A stretch of DNA of 64,000 bases from an uncultured Flavobacteriaceae bacterium (GCA_905181625.1 CAJIYJ010000005.1:186001-250000), one strand, 5' to 3'; positions 28,263-37,341 are shown, counted from the first letter of the stretch. Notes: a model not told the origin generated them from the letters alone. Numbers and translations: made by a program.

Positions 28263-28817
28263 CTATATTATTGATAAATTTGTGTTTTTATTAAATTCGT
28301 GTTTAATATTCTTTAATTTGTTTTTAAAACTAGCATTGTATTCAATATCCCCAAGCCTTAAAACAAAACCACCTATTAAACTGGTGTCGACTTTATTAAA
28401 TATAGTAGTTTGCTTGTTAGTTAGTTTTGAAATAGTGTCTAAAACTTGGTCTTCTATTTCTTTAGTCAAAGGAGCCGCAGTAGTTACTATTGCAGACTGA
28501 ATCCCTTTATGATGTTTATATAATTCAATAAATTTATAAGCAATAATTTCGAATATATTTATTCTATTGTTCTCGTCTAGAACGCGAATTAAACTCTTTG
28601 TTAAAGCGCTCACTTCTTTAAATACTAAAAGTAAAGAACTTGATTTAATGCTGTTTTTTATAACTCGACTTTCAATAAGGTGACTAAGCCCTGTGTTTTC
28701 TTCAAAAGTTTTTAGCACCATTTCCATGTCGCTAAAAGTTTCTTCTAGATTGTTTTTTTCAACAGATTCTAGAATTAAAGCTTTGGCATATCTTATGGCT
28801 GCTCGACTTGTTTTCAT
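28263..28817 (-). CDS. atpH: ATP synthase F1, delta subunit
   Basis: 184-aa peripheral-stalk subunit linking b to the top of F1. N-terminal helical bundle begins RAAIRYAKALILESVEKNN; the C-terminal segment has the diagnostic SLIGGFVLRLGDIEYNASFKNKL (in two halves about 152-175). Sequence otherwise poorly conserved, as usual. One nt from atpF, 3 nt to atpA. Confidence 0.94.
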   Translation of the reverse strand: MKTSRAAIRYAKALILESVEKNNLEETFSDMEMVLKTFEENTGLSHLIESRVIKNSIKSSSLLLVFKEVSALTKSLIRVLDENNRINIFEIIAYKFIELYKHHKGIQSAIVTTAAPLTKEIEDQVLDTISKLTNKQTTIFNKVDTSLIGGFVLRLGDIEYNASFKNKLKNIKHEFNKNTNLSII

Positions 28818-28818
28818 T

Positions 28819-29319
28819 TTATTTTAATGTAACATCTTTAATAAGTTCCTTAACTAAGTTCATTTGAGCTTTGTCTTCAGACATTTTAGACTGTAAAACT
28901 TTTTCAGCGATACCAACTGACAAATCCGCCATTTGATTTTTCAAATCAACAATAGCAGAGTTTTTTTCGTTCTGAATCGCTTCTTTGGCTTGGGCAATTA
29001 TTTTGCTTGCTTCATTTTTAGCTTCACTTTTAGCATCATCAATTAACTTTTGTTTAATCTCCCTTGCTTCTTTAAGTAAAGTGTCTCTTTCTACTCTTGC
29101 TTTTTTAAGAGTTAGTTCATTGTCTGACTGAAGTGACGCCATTTCTTCTCTTGCCTTTTCAGCAGAAAGTAAGGCATCTTTTATTCCTTGCTCTCTTTCG
29201 TTTACTGAATCTAGTATAGGCTTCCAAGCAAACTTTTTAAGCAATAGTATTAGTGCAATAAAAATAATTGTCTGCCAAAAAAACAGACCAATCGAAAATT
29301 CTGATATAAGTTTTTCCAT
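28819..29319 (-). CDS. atpF: ATP synthase F0, b subunit
   Basis: 166-aa peripheral stalk. One N-terminal membrane helix (about 8-26) followed by KKFAWKPILDSVNEREQGI and a long charged coiled coil to residue 155. Typical flavobacterial b chain. It is separated from atpE by 71 bp that contain a strong hairpin. Confidence 0.96.
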   Translation of the reverse strand: MEKLISEFSIGLFFWQTIIFIALILLLKKFAWKPILDSVNEREQGIKDALLSAEKAREEMASLQSDNELTLKKARVERDTLLKEAREIKQKLIDDAKSEAKNEASKIIAQAKEAIQNEKNSAIVDLKNQMADLSVGIAEKVLQSKMSEDKAQMNLVKELIKDVTLK

Positions 29320-29340
29320 TTTTTTTCAATATTAAATTAT

Positions 29341-29377
29341 CTCTTTACAACGTCAAAAATGTTAACGTTGTAAAGAG
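29341..29377. ncRNA. Hairpin in the atpE-atpF spacer
   Basis: Perfect 13-bp inverted repeat (29341-29353 with 29365-29377) with an 11-nt loop. Outside it, AATTAT and ATAATT can extend the stem across a 4-nt bulge. On the minus-strand transcript it falls between the atpE stop and the atpF start, and no U-tract follows, so it is not a standard terminator. It probably protects or processes the mRNA so that more c subunit than b subunit is made. Confidence 0.7.
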
Positions 29378-29390
29378 TTTGATAATTGGC

Positions 29391-29588
29391 TTAAAGTGCA
29401 AATAATGCAGCGAAACCTATTCCCTCTACAAGAGCGGCTAAAATTAAAGCAGCTACCTGAATCTTTCCAGAAGCGTCTGGTTGACGACCAATAGCTTCCA
29501 TCGCACCTTTTCCGATTAAACCGATTCCAATTCCTACTCCAATTACGACTAGACCTCCACCAATAATTAATGGTATTGTTGTTTCCAT
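29391..29588 (-). CDS. atpE: ATP synthase F0, c subunit
   Basis: 65-aa two-helix proteolipid of the rotor ring. Gly-rich helix 1 (GGGLVVIGVGIGIGLIGKG), polar loop GRQPDASGKIQ, helix 2 with the ion-binding Glu in AALVEGIGFAALFAL. The Na+ signature (Gln in helix 1 and Ser/Thr next to the Glu) is absent, so proton coupling is expected. The ring needs 8-15 copies; a hairpin directly downstream may help set that ratio. Confidence 0.97.
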   Translation of the reverse strand: METTIPLIIGGGLVVIGVGIGIGLIGKGAMEAIGRQPDASGKIQVAALILAALVEGIGFAALFAL

Positions 29589-29621
29589 ATATATATAATT
29601 TTAATTAAACATTCAAATTTT

Positions 29622-30722
29622 TTAATGTTCCTCATCATGTTCTGCAACTGCAAATCCAAAATACAACGCTGAAAGCATTGTAAAAATATATGCTTGTAAT
29701 AAAGCAACTAATATTTCAATAATTGAAATAAAGAAAGCCAATCCAAACGACAAACTACTTCCTACCCAATTCTGAAACACAAACATAAGACCTATTAGAC
29801 TCATTAATACTATGTGTCCAGCCTGTATGTTAGCGTAAAGCCTTATAAGAAGTGAAAATGGCTTAATAAAAACTCCCAATAGTTCGATTGGAGCTAAGAT
29901 TATTTTTATTAACACAGGCACACCAGGCATCCAAAAGATATGTCCCCAGTAATTTTTGTTAGCGGTTACATTGGTAATAATAAAAGTTAGTAGCGCTAAT
30001 GAAAAAGTAACAGCGATATTTCCTGTAACATTAACCCCTAAAGGAGTTAATCCTAGCATGTTAAGAAACCATATGAAAAAAAAGACAGTTAACAGAAAAC
30101 TCATATAGTTTCTATATTTTTTTTCTCCAATATTTGGAATAGCTATCTCGTCTCTAATGTAAAGAATAATTGGTTCAAAAAACCTTCCCATTCCTTTAGA
30201 AATTCCTTTATTCTGTTTAAATGATTTTGCTAAGCTAACAAAGAGAAGCAACATCATTATTGAAACTAAAAGAATTGTTGCTATATTTTTGGTAATTGAA
30301 AAATCTAGTGGCTTTTCGTTTAAAGGATGATGATCAGAGTCATACGTAATCGTTCCGTCCTTGTCTGTTTTGTAAATTTTACTGTCGTGATATTCTAGTT
30401 TATAAAAATTTCCTCCACTAGCAACAACTTTTTTTCCATGCTTTAGAGCAGAAGACCAAAAAAATTTGAGCCCGTTGTCGTAAAGAATTACAGGAAGAGG
30501 AAGCTCAATGTATACTGTTTTTCCCGTTTTTTCATCCTTGTAAGAGGTGATAGAAAAAGAATGACTGTCTTTTAAATGATGATTTATATATTCCTTTATT
30601 TCTGACTTAACATCTTGTTTTAAGTTTTTGTCTTTTTCCAAAACAGATGTTGATGATCGGCCAATTGTTAGTCCAAAAAAGAAGATTAAAATGGTAAATG
30701 CTAAATGTCTTTGTTTATTCAA
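29622..30722 (-). CDS. atpB: ATP synthase F0, a subunit
   Basis: 366-aa membrane subunit forming the proton half-channels. Long N-terminal periplasmic extension with a signal-like helix (residues 8-24) and charged stretch to about 140, typical of Bacteroidetes AtpB. C-terminal helices carry the essential Arg in SLLIRLYANIQAGH. Start codon is TTG; AAGAAAGG about 7 nt upstream resembles a Shine-Dalgarno site and no ATG is available near the signal sequence. First of the a-c-b-delta-alpha-gamma genes. Confidence 0.96.
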   Translation of the reverse strand: MNKQRHLAFTILIFFFGLTIGRSSTSVLEKDKNLKQDVKSEIKEYINHHLKDSHSFSITSYKDEKTGKTVYIELPLPVILYDNGLKFFWSSALKHGKKVVASGGNFYKLEYHDSKIYKTDKDGTITYDSDHHPLNEKPLDFSITKNIATILLVSIMMLLLFVSLAKSFKQNKGISKGMGRFFEPIILYIRDEIAIPNIGEKKYRNYMSFLLTVFFFIWFLNMLGLTPLGVNVTGNIAVTFSLALLTFIITNVTANKNYWGHIFWMPGVPVLIKIILAPIELLGVFIKPFSLLIRLYANIQAGHIVLMSLIGLMFVFQNWVGSSLSFGLAFFISIIEILVALLQAYIFTMLSALYFGFAVAEHDEEH

Positions 30723-30757
30723 TTTGAGACCTTTCTTAAGGATTAAAAATAAAGCCG

Positions 30758-30765
30758 CAAATGTA
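30758..30765 (-). promoter_or_regulatory. -7 element of the ATP synthase operon
   Basis: Minus strand TACATTTG, an exact TAnnTTTG match in the 148-bp gap between the AtpZ gene and atpB. Predicted transcription start near 30751, leader of about 29 nt. No TTG at the -33 position. The rest of this gap shows no coding potential. Confidence 0.55.
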
Positions 30766-30870
30766 AGGTTATTAACTAAAAAATAAAAATATGCTTTATA
30801 AAAAATTTATAATACCCATACAAGTCATTAAGCTTAGGGTTTAAAAAGGTAAATTGAGTGTAAAAGTAGG

Positions 30871-31089
30871 CTAGTTGTTAAACTTTTTCAACTGTTTTAT
30901 TAAAATATAAAAGGAAATAAAAACCCCTAAAAGTGTGATCAACCCGGTAAACACCCTGTCAAAATCATAAGTCAAATCAATATATTTTCCAAGTTTTGCA
31001 GCGCAAAAAATAATTACTCCCATTTGAGAGACTAACCCTAAGAATATTAAAAAAGGACTAGGCTGTTTTTTCTGATTGTGTTTTTTCAT
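30871..31089 (-). CDS. AtpZ/AtpI family protein
   Basis: 72-aa protein with two membrane helices (about 12-31 and 43-63) and basic ends. AtpZ/AtpI proteins assist assembly of the c-ring or Mg2+/Ca2+ supply for the F-type ATP synthase. The pattern PSPFLIFLGLVSQMGVIIF and KLGKYIDLTY fits AtpZ. Its start lies 32 nt inside the bactofilin gene in another frame, so translation is coupled. The additional AtpI-like protein often found before atpB in flavobacteria is not present. Confidence 0.85.
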   Translation of the reverse strand: MKKHNQKKQPSPFLIFLGLVSQMGVIIFCAAKLGKYIDLTYDFDRVFTGLITLLGVFISFYILIKQLKKFNN

Positions 31090-31480
31090 CTGTAGAAAGA
31101 GCTTTCATTTTTTTAGCACCCTTCATTGAAATAGTTGCATCAACATTTGCCCCAGCTTCAATCGCTAGTTTTCCAGCAATAACCTGACCTTCAATTTTTG
31201 CAGAAGATTTAAGAGAGAGAACACCCGAAACATCAAGGCTTCCTTTAACTCTACCTGCGATATCAGAATTTACACAAGTTATATTTCCTGAAACAAGCCC
31301 TTCTTCACCTACCACTACTTTTCCTGAGGTAGTGATTGTCCCCTCCACATTTCCGTCTATTCTAAAGTCTGCTTGCGATGTAATGTCTCCAACGATTTTT
31401 GTTGTCTTCTCTATAATATCTATTTTGTTAGATTCTCTTGATTGTTGCATATCTGTATTTTTAGTTAAATTAAATCCCAT
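31058..31480 (-). CDS. Bactofilin (polymer-forming cytoskeletal protein)
   Basis: 140 aa. Central DUF583 beta-helix (about 30-115) built of short repeats (FRIDGNVEGTITTSGKVVVG, SDIAGRVKGSLDVSGVLSL), flanked by disordered polar tails. Bactofilins form nucleotide-free filaments on the inner membrane and organise envelope growth. Overlaps AtpZ by 32 nt and follows the PorW gene by 4 nt. The start at ATG 31480 is preferred; an in-frame ATG ten codons on is possible. Confidence 0.93.
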   Translation of the reverse strand: MGFNLTKNTDMQQSRESNKIDIIEKTTKIVGDITSQADFRIDGNVEGTITTSGKVVVGEEGLVSGNITCVNSDIAGRVKGSLDVSGVLSLKSSAKIEGQVIAGKLAIEAGANVDATISMKGAKKMKALSTDEKTQSEKTA

Positions 31481-31484
31481 AATG

Positions 31485-33917
31485 TTAATTCAAGTCTAAA
31501 TCCTTGTAAATCAGTATGTTTTTATACTGGGAAGACAAAACTACAAAATTATTATTTAGTCTTAAAGATTCTAATTTTTCTTTAATATTCTCCACAACTT
31601 CATTCGCTTTTTCCTTGCTTTCTAAGTCTCTGACAACTAAAAGTTTCGTAGACAAATCATACACATCTACAGAAACTCTAAATTTATTAAGCGTTATATC
31701 TTTGACTTTTTTTATTAGTGAGTCACTGGGGGTTTTCAAATTCTCTAAATAAAAGACAATATTATAATTGCTTAAAATTTTTTTGGTTGGCTTAGTTTTC
31801 CACTTCAGATTTATCGCCCTAATTAACTCTTTCAAATCTGCCACTTTAGAAGAATTAGGGTAGCGGTCAATAATATTTTTTATTTGCTCGCTATACTTTA
31901 TAACTCCTTCAAGTTTTCCAATAGTTTTGGCTTTCAAAAGATCAAACTCTAATAATATCTCTTTATTCTCTATAAACACCATTCCTTTTTCCACACCAAC
32001 TAAAACTTGTTGAAACTTTTGATCGTCATAAAGAGTGTAAAAGCTGTCTAATTGTTTTAAAGTTTCTCCTTCTTCAGCTATAAGGATGTTTTGGTCTGCT
32101 AATATTTTGGCAAATTTTGAGTCAGGAAATTGTTTGATAATTTGAAGTCTAATTTCTTCAGCATCTTTTTTGTTTTGTTTTTTTTGGACTTTATAAAGCA
32201 TGTAGTTTGCTTCAACTAAAATTTCATTTGACGGATTTAATCTTCTAAGTTGGTTTAACTTAGTTTTAGTTAATGAATAGTCGCTATACTTCTCAAGGTA
32301 TATTTCAGCTAACCTTAAGTATGATTTGTTTTTTAAATGATTAATGCTGTCTTTTTGAAAATTCGTTCTAGGAATTGTTGCTAGAAGATCATTATTTACA
32401 GGCTCTGTTTCTTCAAGAATTATGTTTTTTTCATCTATTTCCTCTTTTTTCTTAGAAACTGTCGTTGGTTTTGAAGAAACGTTTCGCCAATAAGACTCTC
32501 TAGTTCTCTGTCCCCAAATGGTTTCAAACGATTTTTTTCCAAGCTCTACTAGTTTAGTGTCATAAAAATAAAAATTTGGTTTGCTGCTATTTCCTGTTCT
32601 TGTTTTGTTATTCCGAACAGGACCTGTTTTTTTCTTTGGCTTTGGTTTCTTTTTTTTATCTTTTATTTGATTTAATACCTTATTTAGCTTTGATGGTTCA
32701 TAGCTAGAGAGCTTTAGCAAACTGTCGTATAAATTAATGTTTTCTTCTAGCTGAACCACACGATCCAATCCTTTTCTCCTTCTCTCTAATTCCCAATATT
32801 TTTTTGAATTTTTTTCTAAGTTATTTAATGTACTGTCTAAATATTTTCCAGATAAAACATAATTTGATTTGTTGAAATTTATTTTTGAAATCTGCTCATA
32901 GCCTCTAGACAACAGGTCTTTATCAGATGGATTTTCTTTTATCGCTTTATTTAAATAATATTCTGCTTTAGAAACCGAATCTTTTAAAAACAACATGTTA
33001 GAGTAGCCGTAGTATATCTTGTCTAGGTAAGGTTTGTTCTCAATATTATCAATTATTTTTGAAATCTCCCTCTCATTTTTGTTTAAAGGATTGTAAATCA
33101 GGGTTTTTATCTTGGCATTTATAAGCAGGTCTCTAGGGATGCTTCTATTGAAATTTACAACTTTATTAAATGTTGAATACGCGGAGTCATTTTGAAATTT
33201 TTTTTCATATATCTGCCCTAATATAAATAAATACCTCGCTTTATATTGCTTGTTTTTTTCGTTTGATGAGGCTGTTTTAAGCGGATTTATTGCTAGATCA
33301 TTTTTTTGTAATTGCAAATAGGCCATGGCAAGAACTGAATTTGCATCAGCCTTTACTTTAGCGCTTAATTTTTCTTTTTTTAATAAATTTTTTAATAACT
33401 CAATTGCCAGCTCCTCTTGCTCTAATCGAATATTACATTTTGCTTTCCAAATAACTGAATGATACCACTCGTCAACAATTATGTTTTGTTTATATACTTG
33501 ATTAAAGGCATCTAAGGCAGGAATAAATCGTTGATCAAGGTATCTAGCTCTTCCCAAAAGAAGATAGGCCTGCGCAATTTTTGAATTGTACTGAACATTA
33601 TTTATAAGCATAGAATGCTTCTGGATGGTCTTAGCGGCTTTTTCTTCTGATTTTAAAAACTTCTCGTTCCCAATTCCGTCAACGGTAATAATCTCTTTTG
33701 AAAGGTTTATTTTCTCAATAGGCAAAAACTCCCAGAAATTATCAACAAAAGACTCTTGTGTTTGCAAAAGCCCCTCTTCAATAGAGGATTCTCCATTAAA
33801 TAACACGTTATAGCTTGAAACAACTGAGTGATAGCTTCTGTTTAGTGATTTATTTTTTTTTGTCGAGCAAGACAAAAATAACATGCAAAAAAGCAGTAAA
33901 AAAGTGTGTTGTTTCAA
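31485..33917 (-). CDS. PorW/SprE-like TPR lipoprotein of the type IX secretion system
   Basis: 810-aa predicted outer-membrane-associated lipoprotein. Lipobox LFLSC (Cys17). After it, YNVLFNGESSIEEG and DNFWEFLPIEKI correspond to the conserved N-terminal part of SprE/PorW, required for T9SS secretion and gliding. Multiple TPR-like helical repeats (about 90-400 and 530-680), a basic Lys/Pro segment near 420-440 and a C-terminal globular part. Start is TTG, the only start giving a signal peptide. Followed by bactofilin and AtpZ; this arrangement next to the ATP synthase genes is as I recall for flavobacteria. Whether gliding occurs cannot be told. Confidence 0.8.
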   Translation of the reverse strand: MKQHTFLLLFCMLFLSCSTKKNKSLNRSYHSVVSSYNVLFNGESSIEEGLLQTQESFVDNFWEFLPIEKINLSKEIITVDGIGNEKFLKSEEKAAKTIQKHSMLINNVQYNSKIAQAYLLLGRARYLDQRFIPALDAFNQVYKQNIIVDEWYHSVIWKAKCNIRLEQEELAIELLKNLLKKEKLSAKVKADANSVLAMAYLQLQKNDLAINPLKTASSNEKNKQYKARYLFILGQIYEKKFQNDSAYSTFNKVVNFNRSIPRDLLINAKIKTLIYNPLNKNEREISKIIDNIENKPYLDKIYYGYSNMLFLKDSVSKAEYYLNKAIKENPSDKDLLSRGYEQISKINFNKSNYVLSGKYLDSTLNNLEKNSKKYWELERRRKGLDRVVQLEENINLYDSLLKLSSYEPSKLNKVLNQIKDKKKKPKPKKKTGPVRNNKTRTGNSSKPNFYFYDTKLVELGKKSFETIWGQRTRESYWRNVSSKPTTVSKKKEEIDEKNIILEETEPVNNDLLATIPRTNFQKDSINHLKNKSYLRLAEIYLEKYSDYSLTKTKLNQLRRLNPSNEILVEANYMLYKVQKKQNKKDAEEIRLQIIKQFPDSKFAKILADQNILIAEEGETLKQLDSFYTLYDDQKFQQVLVGVEKGMVFIENKEILLEFDLLKAKTIGKLEGVIKYSEQIKNIIDRYPNSSKVADLKELIRAINLKWKTKPTKKILSNYNIVFYLENLKTPSDSLIKKVKDITLNKFRVSVDVYDLSTKLLVVRDLESKEKANEVVENIKEKLESLRLNNNFVVLSSQYKNILIYKDLDLN

Positions 33918-33996
33918 ATTCTATTAAGTCTTTATATTCAATAACATAAAATAATGAATTTTATTATGGAATATTCTAAAATAATTGAATTAAAAT

Positions 33997-34695
33997 CTAT
34001 TCTCCTTTAAAGTATGACTCTAATTCTTTTAAAGTTTCTGGGCTGGTAACAAGATCTTTGATTACTCTTCCTTTTTCTAGCAATACTATTCTTTCACAAA
34101 CTTCAGTTACGTCTTGAATATCATGGCTAGAAACAAGCACAGTCACATCCTTATTTTTGGACATGTCCTTAACGATGGATTTTAATCTAATTTGAGTCGT
34201 TGGATCAAGATTAGCGAAAGGCTCATCTAAAATAACCACTTTTGGTTCTCCAATCAAAGCGGCAACCACTCCAGCTTTTTTTTGATTTCCTTTTGAAAGA
34301 TCTCTTAAGTATTTTTTCCCTCCTAAAATTTCTCCGTGAAAAAAATCTTCAAACTGAGCTAAAAAAGAATCTACCTCCTTTTTATTCAACCCTCTTAGTT
34401 CTCCAATAAAGTAAAAATATTCTTCCGGCATTAAGTATCCTATTAAAAAAGTTTCGTCTAAAAATGCAGTTGTAAACGATTTCCAGTCCTCGCTTTTAGA
34501 AACATCAACATCATTATTAATAACTTTTCCTTTTGTCGGTTTTATTAAATCTAATAAACAGCTAAAAAGCGTAGTTTTTCCAGCTCCATTATTACCAATT
34601 AATCCAAATGTTTGACCTAAAGGAATGTCTATTGAATCTATGTCTAAAACAGTCTGTTTTAAATACTTCTTAGTAAGGTTTTCAATTTTAATCAT
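33997..34695 (-). CDS. ABC transporter ATP-binding protein
   Basis: 232-aa ATPase. Walker A GLIGNNGAGKTTLFSCL (about 33-49), signature LSKGNQKKAG (about 140-149), Walker B VVILDEPFANLD, switch His in VSSHDIQDV. Partner of the following DUF5687 permease, 5 nt away. Single-domain exporter type; substrate unknown. Confidence 0.94.
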   Translation of the reverse strand: MIKIENLTKKYLKQTVLDIDSIDIPLGQTFGLIGNNGAGKTTLFSCLLDLIKPTKGKVINNDVDVSKSEDWKSFTTAFLDETFLIGYLMPEEYFYFIGELRGLNKKEVDSFLAQFEDFFHGEILGGKKYLRDLSKGNQKKAGVVAALIGEPKVVILDEPFANLDPTTQIRLKSIVKDMSKNKDVTVLVSSHDIQDVTEVCERIVLLEKGRVIKDLVTSPETLKELESYFKGE

Positions 34696-34700
34696 AACAA

Positions 34701-36215
34701 CTAATTTGTTTTATAAGCTTTAAGCGTTGAGTATTTTTCTGTTTTATAAGCTTTCATAATAAGGTTAAATGCAACAGGCTTTAGGAAAATTCCTAATGTC
34801 CCTAAGCCAGCAACGGCCAAACATCCTGTTAAATGATCATAATATTGACTTGTAAAGTAATAAACCAATACGGGTAAAAGCATTTGAGGAAATCCAACTA
34901 AAAGAGTTTTAGCGTTGATTGCTTTTTTGTCTCCAAAGGCGTTTGCGCTTGAATTTAAATCAATTGGAGATTTTGTGTAAGCCCCTGCCCAAAGAGTCAA
35001 ATAGCCGTTCACACCTATATTGTAGAAAGCTCCTGCCAAAACAGCGTAAACAGCATTTGTTCCAAAAAAAGAATAAATAAAAGACGCTAATATTGTGGAA
35101 ATTACTGTTCCTATTATCATCAAGGACCACTTTGAATTTAGATATTCTTTATACAGAATCTTTTGAGTCATCATCAGCGGATAGTATTGACTGTCCCAAC
35201 TAGGGACAAATGAACCGAACATAAACAGAAACCCGCCAGTAGAAAAAAGATATCCAAAAAAAGACATCGCTAGCGCAAAACTACCGCCTGCAAAATCCGA
35301 ATAAAGATCCTCTTGAGAAGCAAAGATCAGCCCATAAAAAAGAAATCCTATCCCCATATAAACAGCAGTTCTTGCTCGCTTTGATCTTTTTAAAAGGCGC
35401 AAGTCATTTTTAATAAAGGTTGCTGTTTTTCCGAACCTATCAAGAAAACTAAAATCGTCTATTTTAGCTTCTGCGATTTTTAATTGTAGTCCTTTGTCAA
35501 GGTACAGGCCTTTTAGAAAATATTTTTTGACATAACCATATAGCCAAAAAACTAGTAGCCAAGTAAAACAGGTTGCATATGGCGCATTATAAAATAAATA
35601 AAAAAACTGTTCAGAATAAATAGTGAAATCTATAACGGAATAAAACTCTAACGCTTTAATTAAGGCAAGAGTAGCTCCAACGCCATAAAGCAACTTGTCT
35701 TTATTGTTTAATAAAAAATTAAAAAAATTTGTTACATATATAATTCCTATAATATTGATATTCCAAAAAATTAATCCTGTAATGTCATAATTCCCAGATT
35801 TAGCAAGCAGAAATGAAAAAGGAATTAAAAAGAATAATGGTAGAATATTAAAATAGGTAAAAACAGTTTTTAAAAGAGAAAAACGTACGATTTGAGTTTT
35901 CAAAACTGGGGCTAACAAAAGTGCTCTAATATTTAATACCGGAAGAGACTGAATAAAATAGCGCATTACGATTAAGTACGCAAAAACATATATTAATTGT
36001 TTGTTTAAGTAAAGAAAAGGAGCTGTTGTCCCTTCTTCTATGGGAAACGTCATTGAGGGTCCTCCATATTTTGATGCAATAAGTCCCATCATAAAAGACA
36101 TAAAGGCAAAATAAACGATCCCAAACCATTTCAAAATTTTAGCAATAAGCTTGCCTCCGGCAGCTTTTCCTCTATTGAATTCTTTCCATTGTAAGCCAAA
36201 CATCCTTTTAAACAT
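34701..36215 (-). CDS. DUF5687 family ABC transporter permease
   Basis: 504-aa integral membrane protein with about a dozen hydrophobic segments (first at 36-52; others near 70-90, 115-135, 145-165, 285-305, 320-345, 375-395, 440-490). The N-terminus MFKRMFGLQWKEFNRG is characteristic of DUF5687, found only in Bacteroidetes beside an ABC ATPase. Substrate unknown; the fold suggests an ABC-2-type exporter. Two in-frame ATGs (36215, 36203) are both usable. Confidence 0.85.
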   Translation of the reverse strand: MFKRMFGLQWKEFNRGKAAGGKLIAKILKWFGIVYFAFMSFMMGLIASKYGGPSMTFPIEEGTTAPFLYLNKQLIYVFAYLIVMRYFIQSLPVLNIRALLLAPVLKTQIVRFSLLKTVFTYFNILPLFFLIPFSFLLAKSGNYDITGLIFWNINIIGIIYVTNFFNFLLNNKDKLLYGVGATLALIKALEFYSVIDFTIYSEQFFYLFYNAPYATCFTWLLVFWLYGYVKKYFLKGLYLDKGLQLKIAEAKIDDFSFLDRFGKTATFIKNDLRLLKRSKRARTAVYMGIGFLFYGLIFASQEDLYSDFAGGSFALAMSFFGYLFSTGGFLFMFGSFVPSWDSQYYPLMMTQKILYKEYLNSKWSLMIIGTVISTILASFIYSFFGTNAVYAVLAGAFYNIGVNGYLTLWAGAYTKSPIDLNSSANAFGDKKAINAKTLLVGFPQMLLPVLVYYFTSQYYDHLTGCLAVAGLGTLGIFLKPVAFNLIMKAYKTEKYSTLKAYKTN

Positions 36216-36287
36216 TCAGGGAATATACAAATTTTAAAGCATTCTTTTTAGAATGTTTTTTCGCTGGTTTTCGTTGCCTTTGTTTGT

Positions 36288-36295
36288 TATATTTG
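36288..36295 (+). promoter_or_regulatory. -7 element TATATTTG for the PaaE-like gene
   Basis: Exact TAnnTTTG match. It lies downstream of the first ATG of the open frame (36253) and 11 nt before the TTG at 36307, which argues that the TTG is the true start and the leader is only a few nt long. No clear -33 TTG. Confidence 0.5.
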
Positions 36296-36306
36296 AAGAA
36301 AAAAAA

Positions 36307-37341
36307 TTGAATAAAACTCAATCCTTAACGGTCTCAAATATAAAACAAGAAACATTAAACTCTGTTGTTGTTTCATTTGAAATACCTAAAGATTTAAAAA
36401 AACAATACTTGTTTAAAGCTGGGCAGTATTTGGCCCTTTCATCAAATATTCATGGAAAAAAAATTAAAAGATCTTATTCAATATGTAGCTCTCCTCGAGA
36501 TGAAACTCTTCAGGTTGGGGTTAAGATTATTGAAAATGGTGTTTTTTCCAACTATGTTAACCATGCTTTAAGAGAGGGAGACTTTTTAGAAGTTTCTTGC
36601 CCCGAAGGTAGGTTTGTATTGGAAGACAACGTTAACGCAAACTATTGTGCGTTTGTTGCTGGTAGTGGAATCACTCCTTTAATGTCTATTGTTTCTGATG
36701 TTTTAGCAAAAAGTCCAAGCAGTATATTTGTTTTGGGTTATGGAAATAAAACCAAAGCCAGTTCAATGTTTAATGACCCTATTGCTCGTTTAAAGTCTAA
36801 ATACCCAAAAAGATTTTATTGTTATAACATCTACAGTCAAGAAAATAATTCAGAAGCGGCTTTTGGAAGAATTGACTCTAGCTTTATAAATTATGTTTTA
36901 AAGCAAAACCCTAAGCTTAGTTTTGAGAAAATTCTATTATGTGGCCCTGAACAAATGATTAAAAGTAGTATTAAAGCTCTTATAGATGGGGGAAATAACA
37001 AGGATAATATAGTTTTTGAACTGTTTTATTCTAAACCAGCAGTTGAAGTGACTGAATCAAGTGGCGCTCAAGCCAAAATCCATTATGACGATGAAGTCTT
37101 TGAAATTAATGTGCCTGAAAACATGACTATTTTAGATGCGGCATTACAAAAAAACCTTGATGTTCCTTACTCTTGTCAGGGAGGTGTTTGCTCCTCCTGT
37201 ATAGGAAAAATAACAAGTGGCTCCGCTAGGATGATTCAAAATAATATTTTAACAGATGCTGAAGCGGAAGAAGGGTTGGTACTGGCATGTCAAGCTATTC
37301 CGTCATCAAAAAAAATTACTATCGACTTTGATGATATTTAG
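36307..37341 (+). CDS. PaaE-like ferredoxin/flavin reductase
   Basis: 344 aa from the TTG at 36307. Electron-transfer protein with FAD domain (RSYSICSSP), NAD(P)-binding domain (GSGITPLMSIVSDV, then LLCGPEQM), and a C-terminal plant-type [2Fe-2S] ferredoxin domain (CQGGVCSSC plus a later Cys in LACQAIP). Related to phenylacetyl-CoA epoxidase reductase PaaE, but no paaABCD genes are nearby, so it may serve another oxygenase, possibly the AlkB-type enzyme at 58 kb. The open frame extends to an ATG at 36253, but that part is unlike the family N-terminus and precedes the promoter. Overlaps the opposing GT9 gene by 23 nt. Confidence 0.87.
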   Translation: MNKTQSLTVSNIKQETLNSVVVSFEIPKDLKKQYLFKAGQYLALSSNIHGKKIKRSYSICSSPRDETLQVGVKIIENGVFSNYVNHALREGDFLEVSCPEGRFVLEDNVNANYCAFVAGSGITPLMSIVSDVLAKSPSSIFVLGYGNKTKASSMFNDPIARLKSKYPKRFYCYNIYSQENNSEAAFGRIDSSFINYVLKQNPKLSFEKILLCGPEQMIKSSIKALIDGGNNKDNIVFELFYSKPAVEVTESSGAQAKIHYDDEVFEINVPENMTILDAALQKNLDVPYSCQGGVCSSCIGKITSGSARMIQNNILTDAEAEEGLVLACQAIPSSKKITIDFDDI

